This document shows, piece by piece, positions 22,705 through 32,606 of a stretch of 64,000 nt of DNA (positions within the stretch are counted from its first letter, which is position 1; each line of letters starts with the position of its first letter). Source of the stretch: Punctularia strigosozonata HHB-11173 SS5. Taxonomy: Eukaryota > Basidiomycota > Agaricomycetes > Corticiales > Punctulariaceae. Below the pieces are notes generated by a model. It did not search any database and had not been told where the DNA came from. It saw only the letters and a list, made by a program, of their open reading frames with translations. Made by a program: the position numbers and the translations under genes. Where the stretch lies: contig NW_006767439.1 of the NCBI RefSeq assembly GCF_000264995.1, positions 714,961 through 778,960 of the forward strand, given 5' to 3'.

Positions 22705-22998
22705 ATGCCCCAGATCACAGTACTCTACTTCGCTGCGCCGTCTACCGCCACAAACCTCACCTACGAGTCCATCGCATTGCCATCGCCCGACGATTCAAGA
22801 ACAGACGTCGACTTCCATGATTTTCGGCTCTCATCCCTACCCGCCCTTCTCGTTGATCGACATCCAAACATCGGTTAAGCAGAGATATTGACATCCAGTC
22901 AGTGGAGTGTCGATGCGGAGATGGTCGACAACCCGGAAGACGTGGTGCTGAAGGGCGGAGAGGAAGTCGCGGTGATTTGTCCCGTCTCCGGGGGATGA
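22705..22998 (+). pseudogene. MoaD/MOCS2A-like molybdopterin synthase small subunit with one in-frame stop
   Basis: One frame runs from MPQITVLYFAAPSTATNLTYESIALP to GGEEVAVICPVSGG and a stop. That is the ubiquitin-like sulfur carrier MoaD, whose C-terminal Gly-Gly is thiocarboxylated to deliver sulfur in molybdenum-cofactor synthesis. Length (98 codons) and both ends fit the family. Codon 58 is TAA (22876-22878), lying between RHPNIG and AEILTSSQWSVDAEMV, while the frame stays correct on both sides. No intron of plausible size removes it; the only gt..ag pair spans 25 nt and breaks the frame. It is either a freshly disabled gene, a read-through case or a sequence error. I see no MoaE-like partner nearby. 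Confidence 0.7.
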
Positions 22999-25900
22999 CC
23001 AGGACTCTCAGATTGCTCAAAGACCACGTTCTCGAAGGGAAGGAAAGGTCCGAAGCTGATGGTCGAGTGCAGGGGTACTGTGGACGGAGCTCATATCTAT
23101 AAATGGTCCAATCGCAGCTCGTTGCACCGTTGTTCCCCCATCCTCGTCGATTACAACAAACAGATTACGCAAGGCGCCAGCAAGACGCGATCATCGTCGT
23201 CGGAGAGCTGCTTGTGAACGTTCCATATACGCATTGGAGCCTACAAAGTTACACCGATCCGATTCACGCATACAATCAAGCGTGCATGCTCGAAGCCGCA
23301 GCTCTTTGCCCGCTATTGCCTACGAACATGCTGATCGGAAGGCACTTTCCAAGTATGATCCTTCGTAGCTCGTCCGAATCGTTTGTTGATTATTCTGTAA
23401 TGTTATCTGTGGGGGCGTTATCAGGCCGGAGCATGCGGCACAAAACCTGGGCCCGCGTAAGTCGCGAGGTCGACTCTGGATCGCGTATTTCGCAGTATGC
23501 CGATAGGCAGGGTCTCTAGGTTCGTGGTCAATGCCAGGAGGAAATGGACAAGGTCAAGATACCTTACGGCGGTTAGAAATGCGGCCCGAATACTCCAAGC
23601 TTCATCGCAGGACCTGCTTCGTTGTCCATCTAGTCGGAACCTCACGCGCATGGAACATACTCTGCGGCAGACAGAAGAGCAACCCAGACCCTCCAACGGT
23701 CCGCGTCCATTAGACGACCGACCTCTGCCACCGCAGAGCTGGCTTCTTTGCAAATCAGGCCAGAGTCTCTCGCCCTCGATCCCGCACCGTGTCATGTCTG
23801 CAAGATTGCAAGACGGATATGGGAGGGGAGCGGGAGCGGGAGCGGGAGGTAGCAAAGGCAACTCGGTCAAACTCGTTGTAATTTGCCAGCGATGCTGACC
23901 CGAGCCTCGCTTCGTAGTTCGCTTGAGCTTGTTCCCAAGAACAAAGCCCACCAAGGCTTCCCGGACACCGTAGGACGCCTGACGAGATGAACCAAGCGCG
24001 GATACATAGCCGCCTTGAAGCGCTGTGAGAGCGCGTAATCCGCAGTGGTATTTATGTGGGCCAATGAACTTGATCTAGGTCGCGACGAGAGATACACCGA
24101 CTGTTCGGCGCCGCCTTGTCGCGGCGGCCTTGACGAGACCATCCGGACATTTCTTAAAGGGGGCAGGACGGTAGCTCTCCAACAATCGATGTGACGCCGT
24201 AGCCACATTCCACAGACTTTCTTCGTGGCTCGCTCTGGGCGTCCCTCTTCGTCCAGGACCGCAGCGCCGAAGAACTCCCCCTGCCATGGAAACCGCGAGA
24301 CCGTATGAACCTAATGGAATCAGAGTTAAGGGAGAAGGAGAGACGTAACGAAGATATTAAGGCATAACGCTCAAAAGCGTCGTGAGAGTGAAAGTTATCT
24401 GATACAAACTGAAGCTCCCTATTTAGCCAAGCGCTGTATTCGTTGCGACGCAACGGAAGGTTATGGGAGAGGGAGCGTGATATTCGTTCTGGATCTGTTC
24501 GATTCATCGGGAGCATTCCCTCCTGCATCGTGTTCGGGTCATCGGAACGTTTTCCCGTATTCGCCTCGTCAGCTCATCGGATCGGAGAGGCCACGTTGAG
24601 TAGGTAGTCGCCGGGCGAAGGGAGACGTGATAAATACGAGATTCTCACGACAATTACCCGCTTCGTATCTTGACCGGATCGCGAAGGATAGCTCCGTTCG
24701 ATGGATGTGGATCGCGAGAAACGTGGGGCGCCGCCATACGGTCGTCGAGAACGACGTGCATAGACTGTATGGAGATCGTCAAATTCAAGCTCTGAAGGTC
24801 GCTATAGCCGCCATTTCCGCGAGTCATGTGTAGAAGAGCGAGAAGCATGATGCTAGACATGACAGGCCATCGGGTTCGTCTCTAGTCTCTTCAACATATG
24901 AATCGCCAGAATCGTCCGTATTCGCCGCAAAATACCGGAGGATACTTTCGGGCCTGGGTTCCGTACCGGATCTTGGATGGAACCAAGATTGATATCGCAA
25001 TAAGATCAGCGCCAAGGATCCTCAAGGATCTCGGCTGGACGACAGCGGGTGTCTCCGAGCCTACCCAGTAGTTTCAGGCAGCTTCAAGACAGAAGCGAGC
25101 CGTATAGCGTCGTCGACGTGGTCGGTCCCGGCGTTGATCGCGGGAGCTTGCCGAGACCTATACTTCAACTATACCATTGTTGCTTCGTCAGTTGTAACGA
25201 TGCTGTACTTGTGCCTCTACCAGAAGATGGCCTGAAAAGGCCTCGCTCGGCACATGGAATGCGCATACGGAGGGATATGCCTGTGGGCCGAGGTACAAGG
25301 CTTTTCAATACCCCGATGGTCGAGCTACGATGACACACAACACACGAGGCTGAGTGAGATGTTTCGCCAAATCGTCGAGATGGCATTCGTTGTATCACGT
25401 TCAGTTGCCCTACACCGGCGTACTCCGAGTCGGATCTGACACAGGCCCGGATCAGGTTGCACGTGTTCAAAGGAAAGAAGGAAGCAGCAGGCGAGTCGAT
25501 CGACACGTTGCAGCGGCAGGCGCCGAACAGAAGATGACGAGACGTGCAGACGTGTAGACCGGAAAATATGGCGAGCATGACCGCGATCGTTGTTACTGAT
25601 AACCCATCGGGTGGAAAAGTCGAGGGTGGGGCAAAATACACGAGGCCAGGCGGGTGGAGCATCATGTCCAGTATATCGAGACCCATTTGGAGCACATCAG
25701 ACCTGAGAACGGGTGTGGCCTATGGCTCTGAGTAACCTGATACGATGCGCATCATACTGAGCACCAAGAACGCGACGAAGGCCTTGATCGACTGGGAATG
25801 AATAGTAAGCAGCCGACGCCGAGAAGCATACGAAAACCTTTATTTGGGGTATCATTCGCTCATGGTGGAGTCGGCCCAGAGTAACAAGTCATGATTGTGA

Positions 25901-28900
25901 GACCTTGATGACGAATTTTAACGTGTGCGCAGAGCGACCAGCTCGCGGGCAAAGTCGAGGACCCGCTGACGCGCAGTCAGGTTCGCTTTGAAGCTGATTC
26001 AAGTTCCAAGGAGTGGGAGCTAACGGAGACGCGTTCGCGCCGAGTGGTCTCGCAACGTTTCTTCCTATGCCGTAGGCAACCCTCGCATTCACCCGGAGGC
26101 ATCCCAGAAGCCGAGTAGGCTATACAGATAGCGTTCTCGAGAGATATAGACGTTCGGTTGCATTGGGAATCACGCCTTCTTCCTGTTCGTCCAAGGAAAT
26201 CGCCACCTTTATCGTCCAACGTCATTGTCAATGTACGAGTTCCTCGCGACGTCTCCTACCCGAGTGTTGGGTGTATTCAGTGAAGCGAGAAAAACGATGA
26301 TCCAACGAGCCCGCGGTCTCCGAGGACGCGACACTCACAGGAAAGACGTCGACCGTGGAGCAGCATGCTGTGGTGGTGCGAGCCGCATGGAGAGAGCAGT
26401 CCCATGCCCCCTGCGGATGGACAAAGCCATACCACACCGCGGGAGTTGTCAGGGGCGCGCAGGTTCTGGGCTATACCACTGTATGTAAGAGCACTGATCC
26501 GCCGAGAAATGACTCGAAGAACCAAAGCTTCCGCTCGTCCAGGTCCAGACCGGTCCAGCCTGGGAAGCGCACAAGATCGGCGCCACGTCGCGAGGCCCAG
26601 CGCTGCTAGACCGCTGTCCATGGCGGCGTGCACAGAGAGCTAGCTACGAGGGCAGTTGGAGAGGTTGAGAAACGACGAGAGCATCACGTCGTGCACGCTG
26701 CCTGTGGCGGTGGCGTGCAAATCTTAGCCGACAGTCCTGATCCAAGTGCAGGGCAGTCCGAAACCCTCGAAAGCGAAGTGTCACACTTCCACGGACAAAA
26801 AGGCAGCAGCAGCACATGGACCCATCCGACCGTATTCATTCACTCCTTGGGGGTGCCATCCGTCAGCCTTCGATAACCTTCGACGACGAGGGTTCTAGCA
26901 CCAGATAGTCGACATGCAGAGAGAAAAAGAGGTAACCGCTTTCCCCCGGTGAACAGCGGTCCACATCGCGGCCCTGCTGGTCGCATCCACAACATCTCGG
27001 GCTCACAAGAGCTGCCGCACCGTAAGCAACAGTAGGATTGGATTGGCCAGAGCTAAATTCTTGTCCACGGATCGGTCCGCAGTCCGGGATGTGCTGAGAG
27101 CGGCGGACACAGGGCGGAGCCTATCAGACGGGGCAGTCTGCGCATAATAGTGTCTTGCTTTGTCTCGAACAGGCCTGGCGAGCGCCCAATGCTGGTCCCG
27201 GATCGGTCATATTGTCTGAGAGCAAGCAACCGCGCTCAGTGCTCACGAGGTCATCAGAGTGGATGCCGACGCGAGCGCCAGACTGGCGGGCTCATCGACC
27301 CGATCATGGACGATCGGATGGTGAACGCATCTTGCGAGCTCTGAAGAGGAGTATGGTATGGTCCAGTCGCATTGCGCTCGAAGGCAGAACGTCTTCCTAC
27401 GTTGTGGAGGTGTCGTAATGTGAGTGCGCTTCGACAATAGTCATTCCGCTCGCAAGGCGGGGCTATTGACGCCGAAATGCTCGATGTGTCCCACCACCCG
27501 TCCGTTTTAGCTACGGCTGGGTAGTCTTGCCCTTTGCGGTCGTCGAGGGTCGAGAAGATTTGGCCAGACAGGTCCGAGTGTCCGTACACATTAGGTTCGA
27601 GGGTCATTCTCCGAGTTGCTCATTTCCAAATAGGCCTATAAACCAGAAGCACTTGAAGAGAAGAGTCTCTTCATGAAGCGTAGGATCCCGTCTTGCCCGG
27701 ACCTTCATAGGCTCCGGCAGCCCAGACGAGGAGCCTTCGTTGCCAGCTTCAATAGATATCTCTTGACACACAGCATCCGGGTGGGCCCACATCCTGGTTC
27801 TAGGTCTCCATCGGCCTCGGAAGGCACCCGCAAGGATGTTGCCAGCGATGGAAAATTTTACCGACAACGTGAACAGCTGAGACTCGTGATCGACTGATTA
27901 TTGCTTACCGGGTATGTATGTGAGGGTATTTCATGCTGCTGGAACGCATCTGGATGGTTGACATTGAAAGTTGAAGGTCGATGGATGCCATCCAACTTCA
28001 AGCCGAGGCCATCCCGAATAGCATCACGTGCTTGGTCACGGACGCGCTTCGTCACTATCCTGTCACGGTTAGTTAGTATCGCGCCACGGTCCTGGAGATA
28101 CATGTTCTTCGCATTGACTCGGCTAACTTGCCTGTCTGATGGCCATGGAACTGGGACGATGCCGTCGGAGCGAAGGCCGGGGTCAAGGGAGGGCAGCGGA
28201 TACTCGGGATTTGGCTCCCCGTCCCTTTCTTCGAGGTATCCCATGTCCCGGAGAATCTGTCGCCAGACGGTCGGCGCCCCAACGCAGCACCAATGGAGTT
28301 GTAATAGTTCGAAGGTCTATCCCCCCGATCCGACTTGATGCGTCACCTCTGTAGACTACGGTTAGACGAATCAACTTACACATCCACATGCTTATCTGCT
28401 CCGCATAGGCTCCTCCTGCTTTCGAGGTGCTTCCGATATGCTCGCCCTGCGGAAGCCGGGTACGTACTACGTACGTCCTCCTGCATCGCCGGTCGCATGC
28501 CGAATGTCGCTCGTCGTTCCAGTGGAATACCGGTCGCTGCTCATGGGATCGCCTCCCCATACCATCGGAAGGCTTCTGTCGCGACGACAGCTTGCAATCT
28601 ATCTCTGGTCTGTCAACGAAACGTCTGACGGGACGTTCAAAGCTTAGGTTCGCACCTTGGCTTTTCGCGATGAGCCGCGAAGCTGATATCGCTGATGCGT
28701 CTTGTCCATCTAGGGTGTGCGGATGCTTTTTCGCTCGCTGAACTCTATCCCCGGAGACCGGGGCTTCCTTTGTGGAGGCGTCGCGCTTCTCATAGCTAAT
28801 GATTACGTCCGCGCCCACAGCCCCGCTCACATATGCGGACATAACGGTCAACCCGGAATCGGCCAATCCCCGGGAGATTTTGCGTGAACCAGTCAGCGCG

Positions 28901-30500
28901 CGCACTTCGAAATACCGGTGGCGGATCGTGGGACGGGTGTGCACACCCATTCTTTCTCTTTCTCCTCAGAGCGGGGGGCCCCCGCATCAGGCGGCTTTCG
29001 TATTGGGTAGCGTTTTGCGAACCTGCCGTTCGCCGAGCTCGCTCGTTGCAGCTGCTGGCGATATTTTCCGCGGCGTTCTCTGCAGGGTCGGAGTCTGCGC
29101 GTAACGACCTATGGATAGATCGTTAACGCGCGCTCTCGTGAGCTGCGAAGAGAACGAAGCGGATGTCGCCTGATCGTCGTGCGTTCCCTTCCAGCCCTTC
29201 CGTAAAGCTTCGCGACGTCGCGATTTCACTGGAGCGCGGGCCGGTATATCACATGAAGGTTCTTTCCGAGCAATTCATAGAGCGCAGGCCTTCGGGGGGC
29301 GTTGGATGACTGAAGGGACGCCGGTCACGATGCAACGCGATGGGAGTCTTGAGATGGCCTCGAGATGGGCTTGTCGTCCTTATCGCCATCCGGAGCCTGT
29401 AGAGGCTTCGTCTGTCATGTATACGATTTCGGTATAGATCTCGGTCCCAAAACCACAGCGGGAAGCTGGGTGCGCTGCTGAGCACTGATGTACATTCGGA
29501 CGGTGATTGGCTAGCGGACGACGATGGCCAGGTGGTTTTGATGCGCTGGTTCTCGATTGCGCAGTAACGCGATGTGAGATCCACCCTGATCTAATCGCAG
29601 TGGTGATGGGCGCCGGTTTCATCTTGGGCCCATAGTCCCATTTTATTGCGCGTATCAATCATTTTTCGCGTTTTCCTCGCCCCTGCCACAGGTTGCCCAC
29701 CTCCGACTGCGTGTTCTAGCCACCGCAGGGTGTTCGCTCCACAGTCTAGACCGTCCCCCGCCCATGGGCTGCAGACGATGCCGGGGAGCGGCTTCGACTA
29801 TTGCCTGGCCAAACGCTGGCAAACAACCATTGGCCAGGCGAGAGGAATGTGCCGCTGATTCCGGAGCAGGCGTCGGCGCCAGGTCGTCTTGGTGATGCCA
29901 AGTGGCTCCGGGATATTACGATCGCACTCGGTCGAGCCCCGTCGCGAGATAGCACTGGCCAGAACCGAATGCAAGGCGCGTTACATACGATGTGGATACG
30001 CTACTGTGCTCTCTAAACGGCGCGGGCGTCGAGCGAGAAAGCTGCCGTATGGAGGATGACGGCATGGCAGCCAGTGGGCGGGCGGACTCCGACTGGGAGG
30101 ATCTGCGGCCCGCGACGTCGGATCTGAAGGTGTTTTCGGATGACGTCAGCTGCGGTTGCGACGCCGCATTTAGTCGTTCGGGCCACGGCCGGCCTCGTTT
30201 CACGATCGATAAGAAACGGCGGTCGGGCTCAGCGTGCCACGATGTGGGATGGTCGAGGCGACGGTGGATGCGTGGCGCGCGAGGGCACCGACCCGTGCCC
30301 GTTAGCCCCGGGGGAGACGGGGTGGACTGTGATTGACCTGAAGCAACCCCTTTGTGCCGAGTCGCTGAGCGAAGGCTGTCGAGTACGTATTCAGAATTCT
30401 GGACGCGAGAAGCCGGTGGGCGGGACGAATAATGCAGAGTTTGACAGGAAGGGGCACCGTGGCCATTGGCCCAGACTCTCGGTCACGCGGATGTAGCCCG
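22999..30500. other. Gene-poor tract of about 7.5 kb
   Basis: Open frames across this stretch are short, overlap on both strands and are rich in Arg/Ser, as expected from non-coding GC-rich DNA. I found no reverse transcriptase, integrase, transposase, capsid or RIP-like AT-rich signature, and no terminal repeats that I could pair by eye. One piece on the minus strand (27604-28316) has more coding character and is listed separately. The rest could be decayed genes or old repeats beyond recognition. Confidence 0.45.
27604..28316 (-). pseudogene. Unrecognised coding-like fragment (two exons)
   Basis: After a possible acceptor (gggatag) at 28317, a frame reads TFELLQLHWCCVGAPTVWRQILRDMGYLEERDGEPNPEYPLPSLDPGLRSDG and on to YLQDRGAILTN and DGIHRPSTFNVNHPDAFQQHEIPSHTYP. 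A 32-nt putative intron (27877-27908, gtaagc...tctcag) joins it to LFTLSVKFSIAGNILAGAFRGRWRP...CFWFIGLFGNEQLGE and a stop. Amino-acid content looks more like a real protein than the surroundings. I do not recognise the family and could not find a convincing upstream exon or start. It may be the 3' half of a decaying gene. The intron is short, so the join is uncertain. Confidence 0.3.
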
Positions 30501-30501
30501 G

Positions 30502-30524
30502 GCCAATGCTGTGCGCGTTATAAA
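30502..30524 (+). promoter_or_regulatory. CCAAT box and TATA box of the CBM-like gene
   Basis: CCAAT at 30503-30507 and TATAAA at 30519-30524 precede a pyrimidine-rich leader and the ATG at 30731. A TGACGTCA site lies further upstream at 30141-30148. Order and spacing are typical of a fungal polymerase II promoter. Confidence 0.5.
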
Positions 30525-30730
30525 GGCAGCTGCGATTGGAGATTTATACGAAACTCGTCCGCCTCCGCCGTTCCGCTGCGCTCCAATCGCCGTTCACCAA
30601 CGACCACCTCCCGACCGATCTTGCGTCCTCAACCCGGCTCTACCTGCGCAACCGCAACCGCGACCTCCACCACTGCATCCACGCCCGCACCTGTCTATCC
30701 CGCCTCCACCTCCACATCTCGTCGCCCGCC

Positions 30731-31141
30731 ATGCCTGGTACCGCGATTGCAAGCTCGACCCCGATCTGGGTCCCCGGCACCCGCTGGGATCTCTATTCGC
30801 ACTGCTGCGTCTGGAATCCCACCGCGAGGAAGGTCGACGTCTACGAATGCGTTATTGCTCGTGAGTGGCTTCATCACCTTCCCGTGGCATCGCGTGCAAT
30901 GTCTTACATTGGCCTCTCCTCTCTCCAGATGACTCTGCCCCTGGCACCGAGGTGTGTACCGTCTCGCGATCTCGTTGCCATCCAGTTTTTTTCCATCATG
31001 GTCGCCATCGGTGCCCCGCGGGCGCATCCCTTGTTACATGCGTCATACCTTCCCGCCACCCGCTTCCGCTGAAACCCTGTTTCTGACTCGTTTCGATGAC
31101 AGCCGCCCAGCGGATATTGGCGCTTCCTCGCCCGTCGGTGA
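30731..31141 (+). CDS. Small carbohydrate-binding module (CBM5/12-like) protein
   Basis: Three exons (30731-30860, 30929-30951, 31103-31141) give a 63-aa protein: PIWVPGTRWDLYSHCCVWNPTARKVDVYECVIAHDSAPGTEPPSGYWRFLARR. The pattern W..gt.(Y/W)..y..c.(W/Y)n....YEC..AH.S.pgteP....W matches chitin-binding CBM5/12 modules, in which the Trp/Tyr residues stack on the sugar rings. The YEC-AH and W-F blocks fall on different exons and meet only after splicing, which supports the model. The second intron is 151 nt. There is no signal peptide, so it may be a cytosolic lectin-like protein. Similar stand-alone modules occur in mushroom genomes. A CCAAT/TATA promoter lies upstream. Confidence 0.6.
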
Positions 31142-31815
31142 CTGATCGCCTCCGACGAGGGCCGTCCCGCCATGCACGGCAGCCCAATCCGCGGACAGGC
31201 CCCTTCGCAACGCACGTCGGGCCCGCAATAATCTCGACACTAGCGTCATTCTTCGGGGACACCACACGATGCCGTGCCGATCAGCTTCCAGCCTGCCTAA
31301 TACCCCGCTCAGACCAAAGCTGGGTCGCGTTCTCCCGCTGGAGCTCACATGCACGTCCAATTCGGTCATCGTTATCGGTCGTTCCCACCGAGACGCCATC
31401 GCACCCCGTTTGTTTGCGGATGGAAGTTATGCTTATTTTTAATCACAACCGGCTTCGATACTCTATATCACATCTTGTTCCCCGCCCATATTCTGCCCCG
31501 ACGTGTTCACACCCCCCGCCGTTCATATTGCTTTTGCTCTGTCGTCTGCCCTTCCTCGTCGCTCGAATTTGGTGTAATGGTATCTGTTTTGGTTTCGCCG
31601 TTGGTGATCGGTAGAATCGCGGGGCGATCTTTTGGGGGTTAGATGCGAAAGACAACTGTAATCCGTCCGACTTTTGTATCCACTATGTTCTCTTGCAACG
31701 TCGATGTCATTTTGCTATTCCGGGAGTTCTCGCGCGCGGGTGTGAACGCGCCATAGGGAGAAGGTCAGCGGCGGCAAGTGGTCGCGCGACTGCTGTTTCC
31801 TCCTTGCCTCACGCC
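31142..31815. other. Intergenic interval upstream of SDHAF2 gene
   Basis: This interval of 674 bases holds no further gene that I recognise. A tRNA-like A-box string near 31571 was checked and rejected. Confidence 0.5.
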
Positions 31816-32606
31816 ATGTACCGCACCTTACTCGCTCGGGCTTCTGCTCCCAAAACATCCGCCGCCACACGTTATCGCGTCCATCTATCTCAGCGGCAGC
31901 TCTCGCGAACCCCGTCCGCTCGCGCCGACCCTTACCTTCTCCCCCACACGCCCGAACACGTCCAGGCCTCCCAACGCAATAATGAAGCTGCGGAAGGCGG
32001 GATCGAGGTGGACGTGAGCGCGGCGGATGTCCCGTATCCGAAGCCGCTCGAGCGCACGGGCGAGTCGACGGCGACGAAGCGGGCAAGACTCGTGTACCAG
32101 TCGCGCAAGCGCGGCACGCGGGAGACCGAGCTGCTCCTCAGCACGTTTGCGCAGGAGCATCTGGCGGCCATGAGCGCGGACGAGATGACGCAGTTCGACA
32201 AGGCGAGTGACGTTCCCTTTCTTCCTTTGTTTCAGCCGTCGCCGCCAATGGATACATCCCTTTGTCGTTTTCCCTTCGTCCGCCGGGGGGGTGCTGCTCG
32301 CTATATCGTCATCGTCACTGGCCCGTCTCGTGATTCCCGCGCTATCGGTGCCATCCGTTTTTACCCTCTTCCCCCCCAATCGCGCGCGCGCCTGGGCCCC
32401 GGCCACACACGCTTGACTGCGGACCGCTGACGACGTTTTGGCTTTTTATTTTCCAGCTCATGGACGAGCCGGATTGGGACATCTATTACTGGGCGACGGG
32501 CAAGAAGACGCCGCCGGCGCGTTGGTCGGAGTCGGCCGTGCTCGAGAAGCTGAAGAAACACGCGAAGAACGAGGGCCGCGTCGTCCGCCGCATGCCCGAG
32601 CTCTGA
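31816..32606 (+). CDS. SDH5: Succinate dehydrogenase assembly factor 2, mitochondrial
   Basis: Two exons (31816-32202, 32457-32606) encode 178 aa. The protein helps attach FAD to the SDHA flavoprotein of complex II in the matrix. The N-terminus [31 protein letters not shown] is rich in Arg/Ser/Ala and lacks acids, as in a presequence. The SdhE/Sdh5 core follows: [60 protein letters not shown], with the RKRG motif needed for flavinylation. The intron begins with GC, not GT (AAG|gcgagt); no GT donor nearby keeps the [10 protein letters not shown] join in frame. At 254 nt it is also long for this genome. Confidence 0.95.
32203..32456 (+). other. GC-AG intron of the SDHAF2 gene
   Basis: Donor AAG|GCGAGT and acceptor ttccag|CTC join the conserved FDK to [10 protein letters not shown] donors usually keep the rest of the consensus strong, as here. 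Confidence 0.85.

Noticed and set aside
22999-30500. Possible retroelement or other large mobile element in the gene-poor tract
   Set aside because: I looked in all frames for reverse transcriptase, integrase, RNase H, gag-like zinc knuckles, transposase catalytic blocks and paired end repeats and saw none that I could defend.
31565-31640. A-box-like GGTGTAATGGTA suggesting a tRNA gene
   Set aside because: No matching B box or acceptor stem follows.
31885-32406. A 173-aa open frame on the minus strand over the SDHAF2 gene
   Set aside because: It is the antisense shadow of a GC-rich real gene. The plus-strand protein has clear SdhE-family conservation, and the minus frame has none.
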